From Adiantum capillus-veneris (Eukaryota > Streptophyta > Polypodiopsida > Polypodiales > Pteridaceae): a DNA stretch of 64,000 bases. Shown here piece after piece: positions 55,514 through 64,000 of this stretch. Numbering within the stretch: the stretch's first letter is position 1; every line of letters starts with the position of its first letter. Both the position numbers and the translations under genes were made by a program. A model generated the notes under the pieces. That model ran no database searches. It was not told the DNA's origin and saw only the letters and a list, made by a program, of their open reading frames with translations. The DNA is taken from positions 34,054,396 to 34,118,395 of the forward strand of contig CM043960.1 in assembly GCA_014529385.2 (NCBI GenBank), in the 5' to 3' direction.

Positions 55514-55893
55514 ACGACGTTGGTTTAGCCGTAGCTAGATAGCATTAGTTTAGGGTTTCTCATAGCTTATGTATCATGAGACGGATTTTATACGTCTTTT
55601 TGAACCATGTATATTATTGCATTTGCCACCGCAGTTCATTTTGCCAATCAATTCTTTATGCCTATGATGTTGTACAATTGTCATTATTACATTTGCCAAT
55701 CAATTCATTTTGCCTATGATGTGTACAATTGTCAATTTTACGCTTGTCAATTTTGCAAACAATGCGTCTTGTGGGTGACTATTTTGGGTCTATTATCTAC
55801 CCTTGCACTTTTTTTAAAAAGTGAATCAAGTACAATATGCTTGATGGGTGGCAGGGCATTCAATGCCCTGTCACCAATTTTTTTTTCTCTTGG
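55514..55893. other. 3' region of the CACTA element, non-coding
   Basis: AT-rich sequence with a near-tandem CATTTTGCCAATCAATTC repeat (about 55635-55720). No gene. Confidence 0.5.
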
Positions 55894-56128
55894 GCGTCGC
55901 TATAACCGTCGCTATTTATGGCTCTGTAGCGTCGCTATGAGCGTCGCTTTAGACTTCTTTGTAAACGTCGCTATGACCGTCGCTATGAGCGTCTCTATAT
56001 AGCGACGCCTATAGCGACGCATATAGCGACGCTCTCTTAGAGACGCTATTAGCGACGGTTTTAGCGACGTCGGGGGTTATAAAAACCCAGTGTATTTCCG
56101 TCGCTAACAGCGTCACAAGAGCACACAA
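55894..56128. repeat. Right subterminal repeats of the CACTA element
   Basis: At least fourteen copies of CGTCGCTAT or ATAGCGACG motifs in both orientations, directly inside the right terminal inverted repeat. They match the left-end motif. Confidence 0.9.
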
Positions 56129-56143
56129 CCTCTTGTAGTGTTA

Positions 56144-56625
56144 GCCTTGGTGCAGACAGATAGAGTATATAGCTAATTGTCACTTTGGAAAGACCCCAAG
56201 TGGGGTTTGCTAGTGTTAAGTAAGGAGATTAAGGAGGGTAGATTAATCTTGCATTCATGATGATGGGGAGAGCATCATGTGCAGCCAAGATAAGCACAAT
56301 TAGGAGACTCAATGCACAATAGGAATGGACAGAAAATGGATTGATTATTGAACTAGCAAAGCAAGTACATAGTGAGCCATTATGTAGGCATGTAGATGAG
56401 GCTTCATGTGATATCATGGATGATGGAATGAGTAGGGAACATTCGTAACGACCTTCTTGGTCATTCATGCTCCTCCGTGGGTGTGCATGTGGGTGCGTGT
56501 ATCATGGGAAGTCAATGCAAGCATCTACTAAAGATGATAGGCAAGTCTAGTGGGAAAATTTAGTGAATCTGGTAAGTGTGATAAGAGGAGAGCTCCATGG
56601 TGTGATCTTAGGCACAAATCTAACA
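56144..56625 (-). repeat. Copia-like LTR remnant
   Basis: The plus strand ends AAATCTAACA followed by ATCCTTCCCTTTTG. On the minus strand this is a polypurine tract (AAAAGGGAAGGAT) directly followed by an LTR start TGTTAGATTT. The other LTR end was not found. Confidence 0.45.
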
Positions 56626-57000
56626 ATCCTTCCCTTTTGTGTAGGAGAACATCAAAGGTCAAAATTCTTCTAGTGGGGTCTTAGGCAAAAATTTAGTAAC
56701 AGTAGGGTGTATGCCAAAAAACACCTTCCCTTGAGAGTAGTGGGGCAACAAGGGTGTAGGACAAAACAAAGTCTGTGTTTCAAAGTAAATCTACAAAGCA
56801 TAATTCTCCATTTTTTGTTGTCTTCATTACTTGATAAGTTCAACTATGTTAACTTTGCCTTTGTCTTTATCTCTGTTTTTATCTTTGTAAAAGCACCAAT
56901 TAGAGCCATGGCTATTTTTACCACGATGCACACATGGATTAATTTTGTAACATTATTTAGATGAGTGGCTGGGACGATTGTAATGCTTGCATCTCTTCAT
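56626..57000. other. Probable copia internal remnant, no protein recognised
   Basis: Sequence to the right of the polypurine tract repeats GTGGGGTCTTAGGCAAAAATTT-like phrases. No RNase H motif was read. Confidence 0.35.
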
Positions 57001-57236
57001 TGTTGGGTTCTTTGCTAATGTAGCAACAAAAGATCCTTCTAAGTGTGAGGTTAGATTGACGCGCTCCTATGTGTAGGGAAGGGAGAGAGCAAGACTACAG
57101 AGAGGGAAACACCACACTATGTAGAAGAAGTTAGTGTGGGATTCTTAATTGCTTTTGTTTATGTAAAATTGTTAGTGAGTGAGTTAGTGGGGTTGGGGAG
57201 AGAAGGGTCAGGCAGCCATGGGCCTTTACCCCAACA
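57001..57236 (-). repeat. Ty1/copia 3' LTR (236 bases)
   Basis: TGTTGGGTTC...CTTTACCCCAACA, with TGTTGGG/CCCAACA inverted ends. It is followed by ATCTCCCAC, which on the minus strand is the typical copia polypurine tract GTGGGAGAT before TGTTGGGG. Confidence 0.65.
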
Positions 57237-57470
57237 ATCTCCCACTTAAAGGCCAATGTGACTGTAAGTGGCGACAAATAAAGCTAGGATGTACAACCAT
57301 TAAGCACTATAACTTCCCCCCTATACAAATCTATTCACCCTACACCCCTTTACCCCAACAATCTCCCACTTAAAGGCCAATGTGACTGTAAGTGGCGACA
57401 AATAAAGCTAGGATGTACAAACATGAAGCACAATAGCTTCACCCCTGTACAAATCTATTCACCCTACACC
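57223..57470. repeat. 124-bp tandem duplication across the LTR/polypurine junction
   Basis: CCTTTACCCCAACAATCTCC and the following sequence occur at 57223 and again at 57347 with few differences. The LTR end and polypurine tract are therefore present twice. Confidence 0.9.
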
Positions 57471-57477
57471 CATTAAC

Positions 57478-60470
57478 TCAAAGCAATGTGCAAACCACTC
57501 CGTAGCTAAAGTCTTTGTTAAGAGAATCTACTGGGTTTTCATCTGTGTGGACCTTGATAAGATCCAAGCACTTATCCATCAATGCATCCTGAATGAGATG
57601 ATACCTCACCTCTATGTGTTTTAACTTGGAGTGAAACACGGGATTCCTTGCCAAAGCAATGGCACTCTGACTATCACAATACAAAACTAGAACCTATTGA
57701 ATATCTAAATCTCCCATTACACTTGCCACCATATAGCTTCCTTCTTGGAATTTGACGCTGCAATGTACTTATCCTCGTAGTGGAAGAAGGCATACAATCT
57801 TGGAAAGATGATCTCCAAGAAATGGCTCCTCTTGCAAATATGAAAAAGTAGCTAGACATAGATCTCTTACTGTCTCTGTAACCCGCATAATTTTCATCCA
57901 TACAACCAACCATGGATTCATCGCTATTACCAAAGTGTAAACACGTGCTTGATGTACCCTTCAAGTATATGAGGATGTGTTTCATTGCTATCCAATGCTG
58001 TTTGCTAGGATTATACATATTGACTAACCACTCTCACTGCAAATGCAATGTCTAGCCTCGTAGCTATCATCACATACATAAGACTACCTACACCTAAAGA
58101 ATATGGCATACTTGCCATTTTTTCTCTCTCAATATCTAATTTGGGAGAATCTTCCTTGATAAGTTTAAAATATGACAGTAGTGGGGTAGTCATTGCCTTC
58201 CCCATGTGCATATTGAAACACTGCAAGACCTTTTAGATATAGGATTGTTGAGGCAACTCAAGAATTCCCTTTTTCTTGTCTCTCGATACACTTACCAAGA
58301 AAACAATTTGCTTCACCCAATCCTTCTTGCAAAGTTTTTTCTCAACATTGGCTTCAATTTGGCAATCTTCTAAGTGGAATTTCTTGCAATGAGCATGCCA
58401 TCTACATATAAAATGAGAATGACTAATGAACCATCACTGAGATTCTTTGTATACAAGCAATGATCCTCTTGATGGCTTCTAAAACCCTAGGACCGCATAA
58501 AAGTGTCAAAATTTTGATACCAGTGTCTTGAACCTTGCTTTAAGCCGTAAAGTGTTTTCTTGAGTTTGCATACAGACTTCTCCCTGCTAGTTTGTTCAAA
58601 ACCTTCAGGTTGTTTCATGCAAACCACGTGAACAAAGGCTATCTTTACATCCATTTGGACAAGCACCATGTCCTCAATGGCTACTAGGCTAAGCACTATA
58701 TGCAATGTAGTCATCTTGACAATGGGTAAGAAGATTTTGTCAAAATAAACTTCCTTGTGCTCCTTGAATATCTTAGTAACTAATTTAGCTTTGTACTTAG
58801 GCTCAGGATCACTAGATGTAAACTTTTTCTTCTAAACCCATTTGCAAGGTAAGGCTTGCTTGCCTTCATTTCAACCAAGTCCCATGTCTCATTGTTGATT
58901 GCATGGCCTGCTCCCACTTGACCTTGTCATCCAATCACATGGTTTCTTTGTAACAAGATGGCTAACTTGAGTCACTCAACATGAAATAAACCAACCCCGG
59001 CTAAAGCCACTCAGGTGGACGTGAAGATCTAATAGATTATCTCAAGGCCTGACTATTGCTCTCTGCCATCTCAATTCGACTGCTACTAGTGGAAGTTACA
59101 TCACTAGTCTTTTGAGTTTTCATAGATTCTGAGACAATGTATCAAGGCTTGATTATTGATCTCTACCCTATCCAGTAGACTGCTACTAGTGGAAGGTACA
59201 TCACTAGTCTTTTGAGCTTTCACAATTCTGAGACAATGTCCTCAAATGTGATTTTTCTATCCTCAAACTCTTTGATAGGTTTCTTGTGATTTTTCTATCC
59301 TCAAACTCTTTGGTAGGTTTCTTGTGCATCTTTGATTTGTTGAAGATAACATGCAAGCAAAAAATTACTTTGCAAGATTTTGGGTGCTAGAGATAATAAA
59401 TCATCTCTCCATTTTGCACCATAGCAAAAGGAAAATGCACCATAGCAAAGGAAAATGCACTTCTGTGACTTTGGGTCTAGCTTTGTTTGAAGCTATTTGG
59501 GTACATGTGCATATGACTTGCATCCAAAGACACACAAATGATCATCAGGTGGTTTCTTTTTGAAACCTTGAGTCTAATTTTCCATAGAAAAGCATGGCTT
59601 TGAATCGCTTTTGAATTGTATGATTCATCCTTTTTGTAGCTCCATTTTGACTAGGTGTGTAAGGTGCAATAAGGTGTCTCTTATTCTCTTGCTACAAAAA
59701 CTCTCAAACTCCTTGGAGACGTATTCTCTATCATTATCAATCCTTAAGTGTTTGATCTTCTTGCTATCCTAGCTCTCTACCAACGCTAAGGATTTTTGGA
59801 AAGTAGAGAAGACTTGATCCTTATGTCACAAAGGATAAACCCATATCTTTCTAGTGGAATCGTCTATGGAAGTCACAAAATATCTAGCTCCTCCTAGAGA
59901 CTTTGTTGACATAGAACCACAAACATTGCTATGGGCAAGCTCTAGTGACTACAAATGCTTCGTATTCAAAGGTGATGAGGTGGTACTAGTTTGTTTGCCA
60001 TACATAGAAAGATTGAAATAGCTTAACACATGCAAGTGCCCAAAACTAGCTAGTGTTTTCATTCCCTTTTGGCTCATATGGTCTACTCCACTATGCTACA
60101 ACACAGTGGAAAGCAACTTGGCTATGGATATACAATCCTATTTTACACACAAAACAAACATGAAGTAAAGCATTCCATGATTTTGAACCTGATAATCACA
60201 AGATTTCTCTTCTCGATTGACCATGAACCATTCCCAAAGGTGGTCGTGTAACCCAAATCGTCAAGATGACCAATAGATATCAAACTCTTCACTAACTTGG
60301 GAACATGTTTGACATTTTTGACTATGAATGTGACATTATGCATGACTAGCTTGATGTCTCCAACACCATGTGTTGGTAGTTGGACTAGACGCGCACCGTC
60401 CGTCGATCCCTTCTTCATGAGTCTTAAAATTTTGATGTCCCTCATTATATTTGGGAGTTTTTGAGTTTAT
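57478..60470 (-). pseudogene. Decayed Ty1/copia pol (protease end, integrase, RT, RNase H)
   Basis: Read leftward: protease/GAG-pre-integrase border (NVKHVPKLVKSLISIGHLDD, 60445-60143), then integrase pieces (LAHSNVCGSMSTKSLGGARY, FVTSIDDSTRKIWVYPL, near 59850-59990; HLRIDNDREYVSKEFESFCS near 59690-59760). RT follows (LVQMDVKIAFVHVVCMKQPE, CKLKKTLYGLKQ, 58714-58487; LMYVMIATRLDIAFAVRVVS, 58226-58011). RNase H ends it (YCDSQSAIALARNPVFHSK, then HTDENPVDSL, 57684-57478). Domain order protease-integrase-RT-RNase H defines Ty1/copia. Numerous stops and frameshifts occur. The gag end is missing beyond about 60470. Confidence 0.9.
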
Positions 60471-61276
60471 TCATACAATCTCTGAGTCAGTTTGTGCCAA
60501 ACCTGAGTTGTAAAGTCTGCAAATGAGTCTAAGCCTTGTAAAGCGAGCCATTGCCCAAGAAAGCCCTAAGTATAAAGCTCATTTTTTTGTAAATGGAAAA
60601 GGACACTTATCATTATCACAAGGTTTTTGAGTTTTGGAGCGTATGATTGAGAGCGATTACTCTCACGGGCATTGTAACATTCTATCTTGAACTCTGGTAG
60701 TCCAATTTTGATTTCAAAACTTGCATTGTGTTCCTTATTTATTGCTCTTTCATTTAAGTATAATCATTGTCAATTCTGTTGTGGTTTACGACTACAAGTT
60801 AGCGAGCTAAATTTGCTGTTTTGGGTGCATTAATGGTTATTTTTTGACGTTTTGACCTATGAGAGTGTTTCTAAACCATAAGGAGACCTTTAGGGTATAT
60901 TTTGTTGCAGTTCTTAGGACCTTGATCATGATGGATTTTGATTTTGGTACCGCATTGGATTGCAACCAAAATTGGTAGGATTGTGTCCTTAAGTGTCTTA
61001 GGCCTCCTCCTAAAGTTTTGTAGCATTTAGACTTTGTTTGAGTGCCAAAATGGCATGACGACCTAGTGTGGTGGCATAAGATATAGACAGTTTACAAGAT
61101 TTGAGAGTGATAGTTTGCTAGCGCAAGAGATGGATTCGTTTCTGTGGGTTCAATTTTTGAAGTTGACACCCTCAGAGAGTCTCTGTGCCCCATTCGAGTG
61201 GCTTCCCTGAGTATTGACATTATGTTAGTGCCAGATAGCTATGCTACAAACGTCCCTCGTGGAGACTCACTATCAT
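60471..61276 (+). repeat. Possible gypsy LTR ending at a decayed Asp-tRNA primer site
   Basis: No protein. It is assigned as LTR-like only because it ends at a primer-site-like sequence. The left boundary is unknown. Confidence 0.3.
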
Positions 61277-61293
61277 TGGTGCCATTGTCGAGA
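61277..61293 (+). other. Degenerate primer-binding site (Asp tRNA type)
   Basis: TGGTGCCATTGTCGAGA differs from the Athila/Tat-type TGGCGCCGTTGCCGGGG at five positions, all C-to-T or G-to-A. Confidence 0.4.
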
Positions 61294-61334
61294 AGAGTGA
61301 TGCTTAGGTGGTGAGTGGTCTAGTTGTAGCTTTT

Positions 61335-61578
61335 TACTTTAGAGACCTTTGATTTTGATTTCCATTCCATTTGAAGAGTGCATGTGCATGCATGCATGTG
61401 GATGAGTGTCATGTGTGAATGCGAGAAGGAGAGCAGGAGAGAGTAGACACTGTGGGGTGGAGTAGGGCTCAAATGAGCTACTCCTTATTCTTGGTATATA
61501 TACAAGAATAAGGTGAGGAGTGGGCAGGCGTCCATAGCCTGGGCAGTCGGGCAAGGCATAGACGCCTTTATCCCAACA
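61335..61578 (-). repeat. Copia-like LTR remnant with a TATA hairpin
   Basis: The plus strand ends CGCCTTTATCCCAACA followed by ATCTCTTAATTAAAG, the same layout as the copia LTR at 57236. A perfect 11-base inverted repeat CCTTATTCTTG/CAAGAATAAGG (61483-61493, 61503-61513) encloses GTATATATA, the likely TATA box. The other LTR end is uncertain. Confidence 0.5.
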
Positions 61579-61861
61579 ATCTCTTAATTAAAGATGAATG
61601 TGATGATAAGTGAGTCCTACTAGCTAAACTACTAGTATGCATAAGAAAATAGGTGAGAGACTCTCTCAAACTATGCCCACTCGCTTGCTTAGTAGCGATT
61701 ACATGTAGGCGTATCGGTGGAATGAGTTGGATGCGTTCAGATAGCTATTCTAGGTTGGTACTTAGAACTAAAGATGTCAGACTCAGAGAATGGATGATTA
61801 CTGGAAAACGATACTGAAACTGAAATGGGAAACACCAAAGTTGAAAGGTGAAATACTGGAA
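61579..61861. other. No gene seen
   Basis: Short repeats of CTGAAATTGGAA/ACTGGAACTAAAAG type near 61800-61890. Otherwise anonymous. Confidence 0.4.
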
Positions 61862-64000
61862 CTAAAAGACAAGATACTGGAAAGGAGACTGAAATTGGAA
61901 TTGTATTTCAAATATGTAGAGTACACTGGAGCATTTGGTATTCCAGAAGCTGGCTTTATCATTAAAGGAGAGAAAGAGTGCACCAAAATGATTACAAGAG
62001 CATAAGTAGCTCTGGACACAGGCTAGTGTAGATTCTAAAGAGTCAAAAGCTATACAAAATGAGTAATGGATCTTATCTATAGGCTGTTGGCTGACTAACT
62101 GTGCACTGTCAGTTACTACGGGCGGTAACTCACTAGTTACTACTTCTATTCGCAACCAAGCTTCCTCTTGTTCATGTTCTTTGATTGCTTGAGTCTTCTG
62201 CTTCCTTTTGTTTGCTTCATGTATCCTTTCCATCATTTTTGCAGTGAGAGATTGATGGTACTTCTTCAATCTACATTCATTGATCCAATTAGACATTAAC
62301 TCTCCCTTCAGTGTTGCAAGTTGGATGGCACCACTTGGTGATATGTCATTGATCACAAATGGACGGATACCTTGCCTTTTCAGCTTCTTGGAATGTTGTT
62401 TCAAAGTGTAGACCAATACATAGTCACCCTTTTGAAACTCCTTGTTTATCACGTGTTGGTCATGAAATTCTTTCATCTGTTATTTTTGTGTGTAGATAGA
62501 TGCAATTTCTTTGAGTCTCAACTCATCTAGATGGGTTAGTTGTTCCAGTCTATCCAAAAACTCGTATCCCATCCATCCTAATTCTCATGCAACGTGTAAT
62601 ATAGAAATCAAGAATTTCACGTTATCCCAAACACCAAATTGACAGGTGTCACAAACTATGGTGTTTTGTATGCTACTCAATATGCCCATAAAGCTAAGTG
62701 TAGTTTTTGATCCCATTCTATTCTTCATTCGTTGACAATTTCTGTGAGCAACGTGCATAAAATTTTGTTTGTGCTCTTGACTTGCCCATTTTCTTGAGGG
62801 TGGTATAGTGCTGATTTTGAATGAAGCACCATAAAATCTCACAAAAAATAATCAATCATGTCATTGAGGAAATGAATCCCTCAATTGCTCACTATCTCAA
62901 TCGAAAGCCCATATCTCATGAAGATGTCTCATACAGGCACTACATCATCGTTATGGGATCTTTTTTTTGTGATGCCTTTGCTTTGACTTATTTAGTTAAA
63001 TAATATGTGGCCATTATGATGTATTGAGCATATGTTCAATATGGTGGTGAGATAGGTCTAACTATCCATTTGGCAAAAACCCTTGCTTCCATCATTAGTC
63101 TAAGTGGCATCTCATCATGTTGCATCCATACTTTTGTTTGTTGGCAAGCATCACATCATTTGACATAGTGCTCTGCATCCATGAGTAGAGTAGGCCACCA
63201 GATTCCTACAAGGAGTATCTCTTTTGTAGTTTTGTCGGACGAGAAGTGACCTCTTGCCGGTGTGTCATGTGCTTGCTCAAGAATCTGTAAGTACTTGTGC
63301 TCCACCAGACAGATTCTCAAATTTTCATCTATCCCTCTTTGATAAAGGTTATTTTCCACAATAGCATAGTTCTTTACTTCTTTCTAAATTGAGCGTAGTT
63401 TGGCTTTGCTCAATTTTGCTAGCAAGAATCCTTGTTTAATGTAGTCTACAATGTCTTTGCCCCACTTGGGTGATTTTGTTATCCAAAATAGTATAGCATG
63501 TTTAACTGGATTTTGGATTACACAAGTATCACATGAACTAACATAGTCATGGACGCTTTTCTGCATATGAGGCCAATAAATCCCTAGTCACATTAGTCTT
63601 TGGTATGTCTACATTTTTCATTATGAAACCCCGTCGTTTGTACTGGAGACAAGTTCTCTCCAGGTTGCACTAAGATGAATTCGATAGAAAATGCCGATGC
63701 ATCTACATGAACGTGGAAGATCTTGTTCCAATCAAGAGCTTCTAAATTTGGAGAAAAAAAAAAGTCTCTACTTCAATTTTTGAAGCACTTTCTTACCATC
63801 TTCATTCCAGATGAATTTCGTGATGAGCGCATAGAGAGGTTTTGCAACAACTGCATACATGTAAATACAACTTCAATAATAGCCACAATGGCCCATAAAG
63901 GCTTTTGCCTTTCTAACTTTACTAGGTCTTGGAAGAACAATAGTCACTTGTATCTTCTCAAGATCTATAGAAATGCCATTTTTGGACACAATATGCCCCA
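61862..64000 (-). pseudogene. Decayed Ty3/gypsy pol running off the window (RT/RNase H to integrase C-terminus)
   Basis: Read leftward from 64000: RT thumb and RNase H start (SKNGISIDLEKIQ, FMGHCGYYRS, FHVHVDASAF; about 63990-63620), then a deletion of most of RNase H. The integrase H2C2 region comes next (NNLYQRGIDENLRICLVEHK, EQAHDTPARGHFSSDKTTKE, 63359-63156), then the core (YIIMATYYLTK; PPSRKWASQEHKQNF; 63150-62585) and the C-terminus (FQKGDYVLVYTLKQHSKKLK, 62476-61862). The FHVHVDAS and GHFS...WPTL style matches non-chromovirus plant gypsy elements (Tat/Athila-like) and differs from family E. Stops and frameshifts are frequent. Confidence 0.85.

Larger units (their letters stand above)
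49420..56140 (+). mobile_element. Complete CACTA (En/Spm) DNA transposon, 6721 bp, with TSD
   Basis: Terminal inverted repeats CACTACAAGAGG (49420-49431) and CCTCTTGTAGTG (56129-56140) are perfect over 12 bases. The 3-base target duplication TTA is at 49417-49419 and 56141-56143. Both ends carry subterminal GCGACGCT/AGCGTCGC repeats in both orientations. Inside are microsatellites, a captured HIPP fragment and a spliced TNP2-type transposase gene with stops and a frameshift. It is therefore structurally complete but unable to make an intact transposase. Confidence 0.95.

Noticed and set aside
62821-63003. Plus-strand 60-codon frame (MKHHKISQKIINHV)
   Set aside because: It is antisense to the gypsy integrase core read on the minus strand.

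Overview
The window looks like nuclear DNA of a land plant with a large, repeat-rich genome. It carries plant-type LTR retrotransposons primed by initiator-Met tRNA (TGGTATCAGAGC primer sites), a plant CACTA (En/Spm) transposon, a heavy-metal-associated isoprenylated protein (HIPP) gene fragment, an LEA-2/NDR1-HIN1-like fragment, interstitial TTAGGG/TTTAGGG repeats, and many long CT/GA and CA microsatellites. I cannot name the species. There is no bacterial or organellar gene order, and most long reading frames are decayed transposon proteins or translated microsatellites.

Layout. 1-4.5 kb: low-copy-looking DNA with a tRNA-derived SINE-like head, a palindromic GC-rich minisatellite, a minus-strand TATA box plus putative first exon, and a small three-exon gene (3867-4335). 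4.5-9.9 kb: Ty3/gypsy family 'E' pol (minus), interrupted by a minus-strand LTR element 'C' whose LTR holds telomere-like repeats and whose internal region holds a hairpin array; then the 3' end and LTR of another E copy (plus). 10.4 kb: a putative host exon whose splice phase matches a second exon at 39.2 kb, suggesting a host intron of about 28.6 kb filled by everything between. 12.4-14.9 kb: LTR/leader-like sequence. 16.0-20.3 kb: element II. 21.6-30.0 kb: element B, whose 3' LTR is split by element I (24070-29890), which is itself split by a 406-bp hAT-like MITE. 30.3-32.0 kb: a 600-bp tandem duplication around another LTR start ('F'). 32.0-36.2 kb: element III. 37.0-38.6 kb: E pol (plus). 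39.2-49.4 kb: mostly anonymous DNA with one putative exon, an unidentified minus-strand reading frame, a 220-bp tandem repeat and an LEA-2 fragment. 49.4-56.1 kb: a complete CACTA element with TIRs, TTA target-site duplication, decayed transposase and a captured HIPP fragment. 56.2-61.6 kb: Ty1/copia LTRs and pol (minus). 61.9-64.0 kb: a Ty3/gypsy pol fragment (minus) running off the window.

The most unusual system is the family formed by elements I, II and III. All have about 0.8-1.2 kb LTRs, an initiator-Met primer site and a Gag. Two retain a protease-like domain with DPGS in place of the usual DTGS/DSGS. The two copies that keep the 3' half share a conserved reading frame, unlike reverse transcriptase or integrase, where pol should be. 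It looks like a non-autonomous, Gag-bearing LTR family with its own undescribed 3' ORF. All three copies are also internally damaged in different ways.
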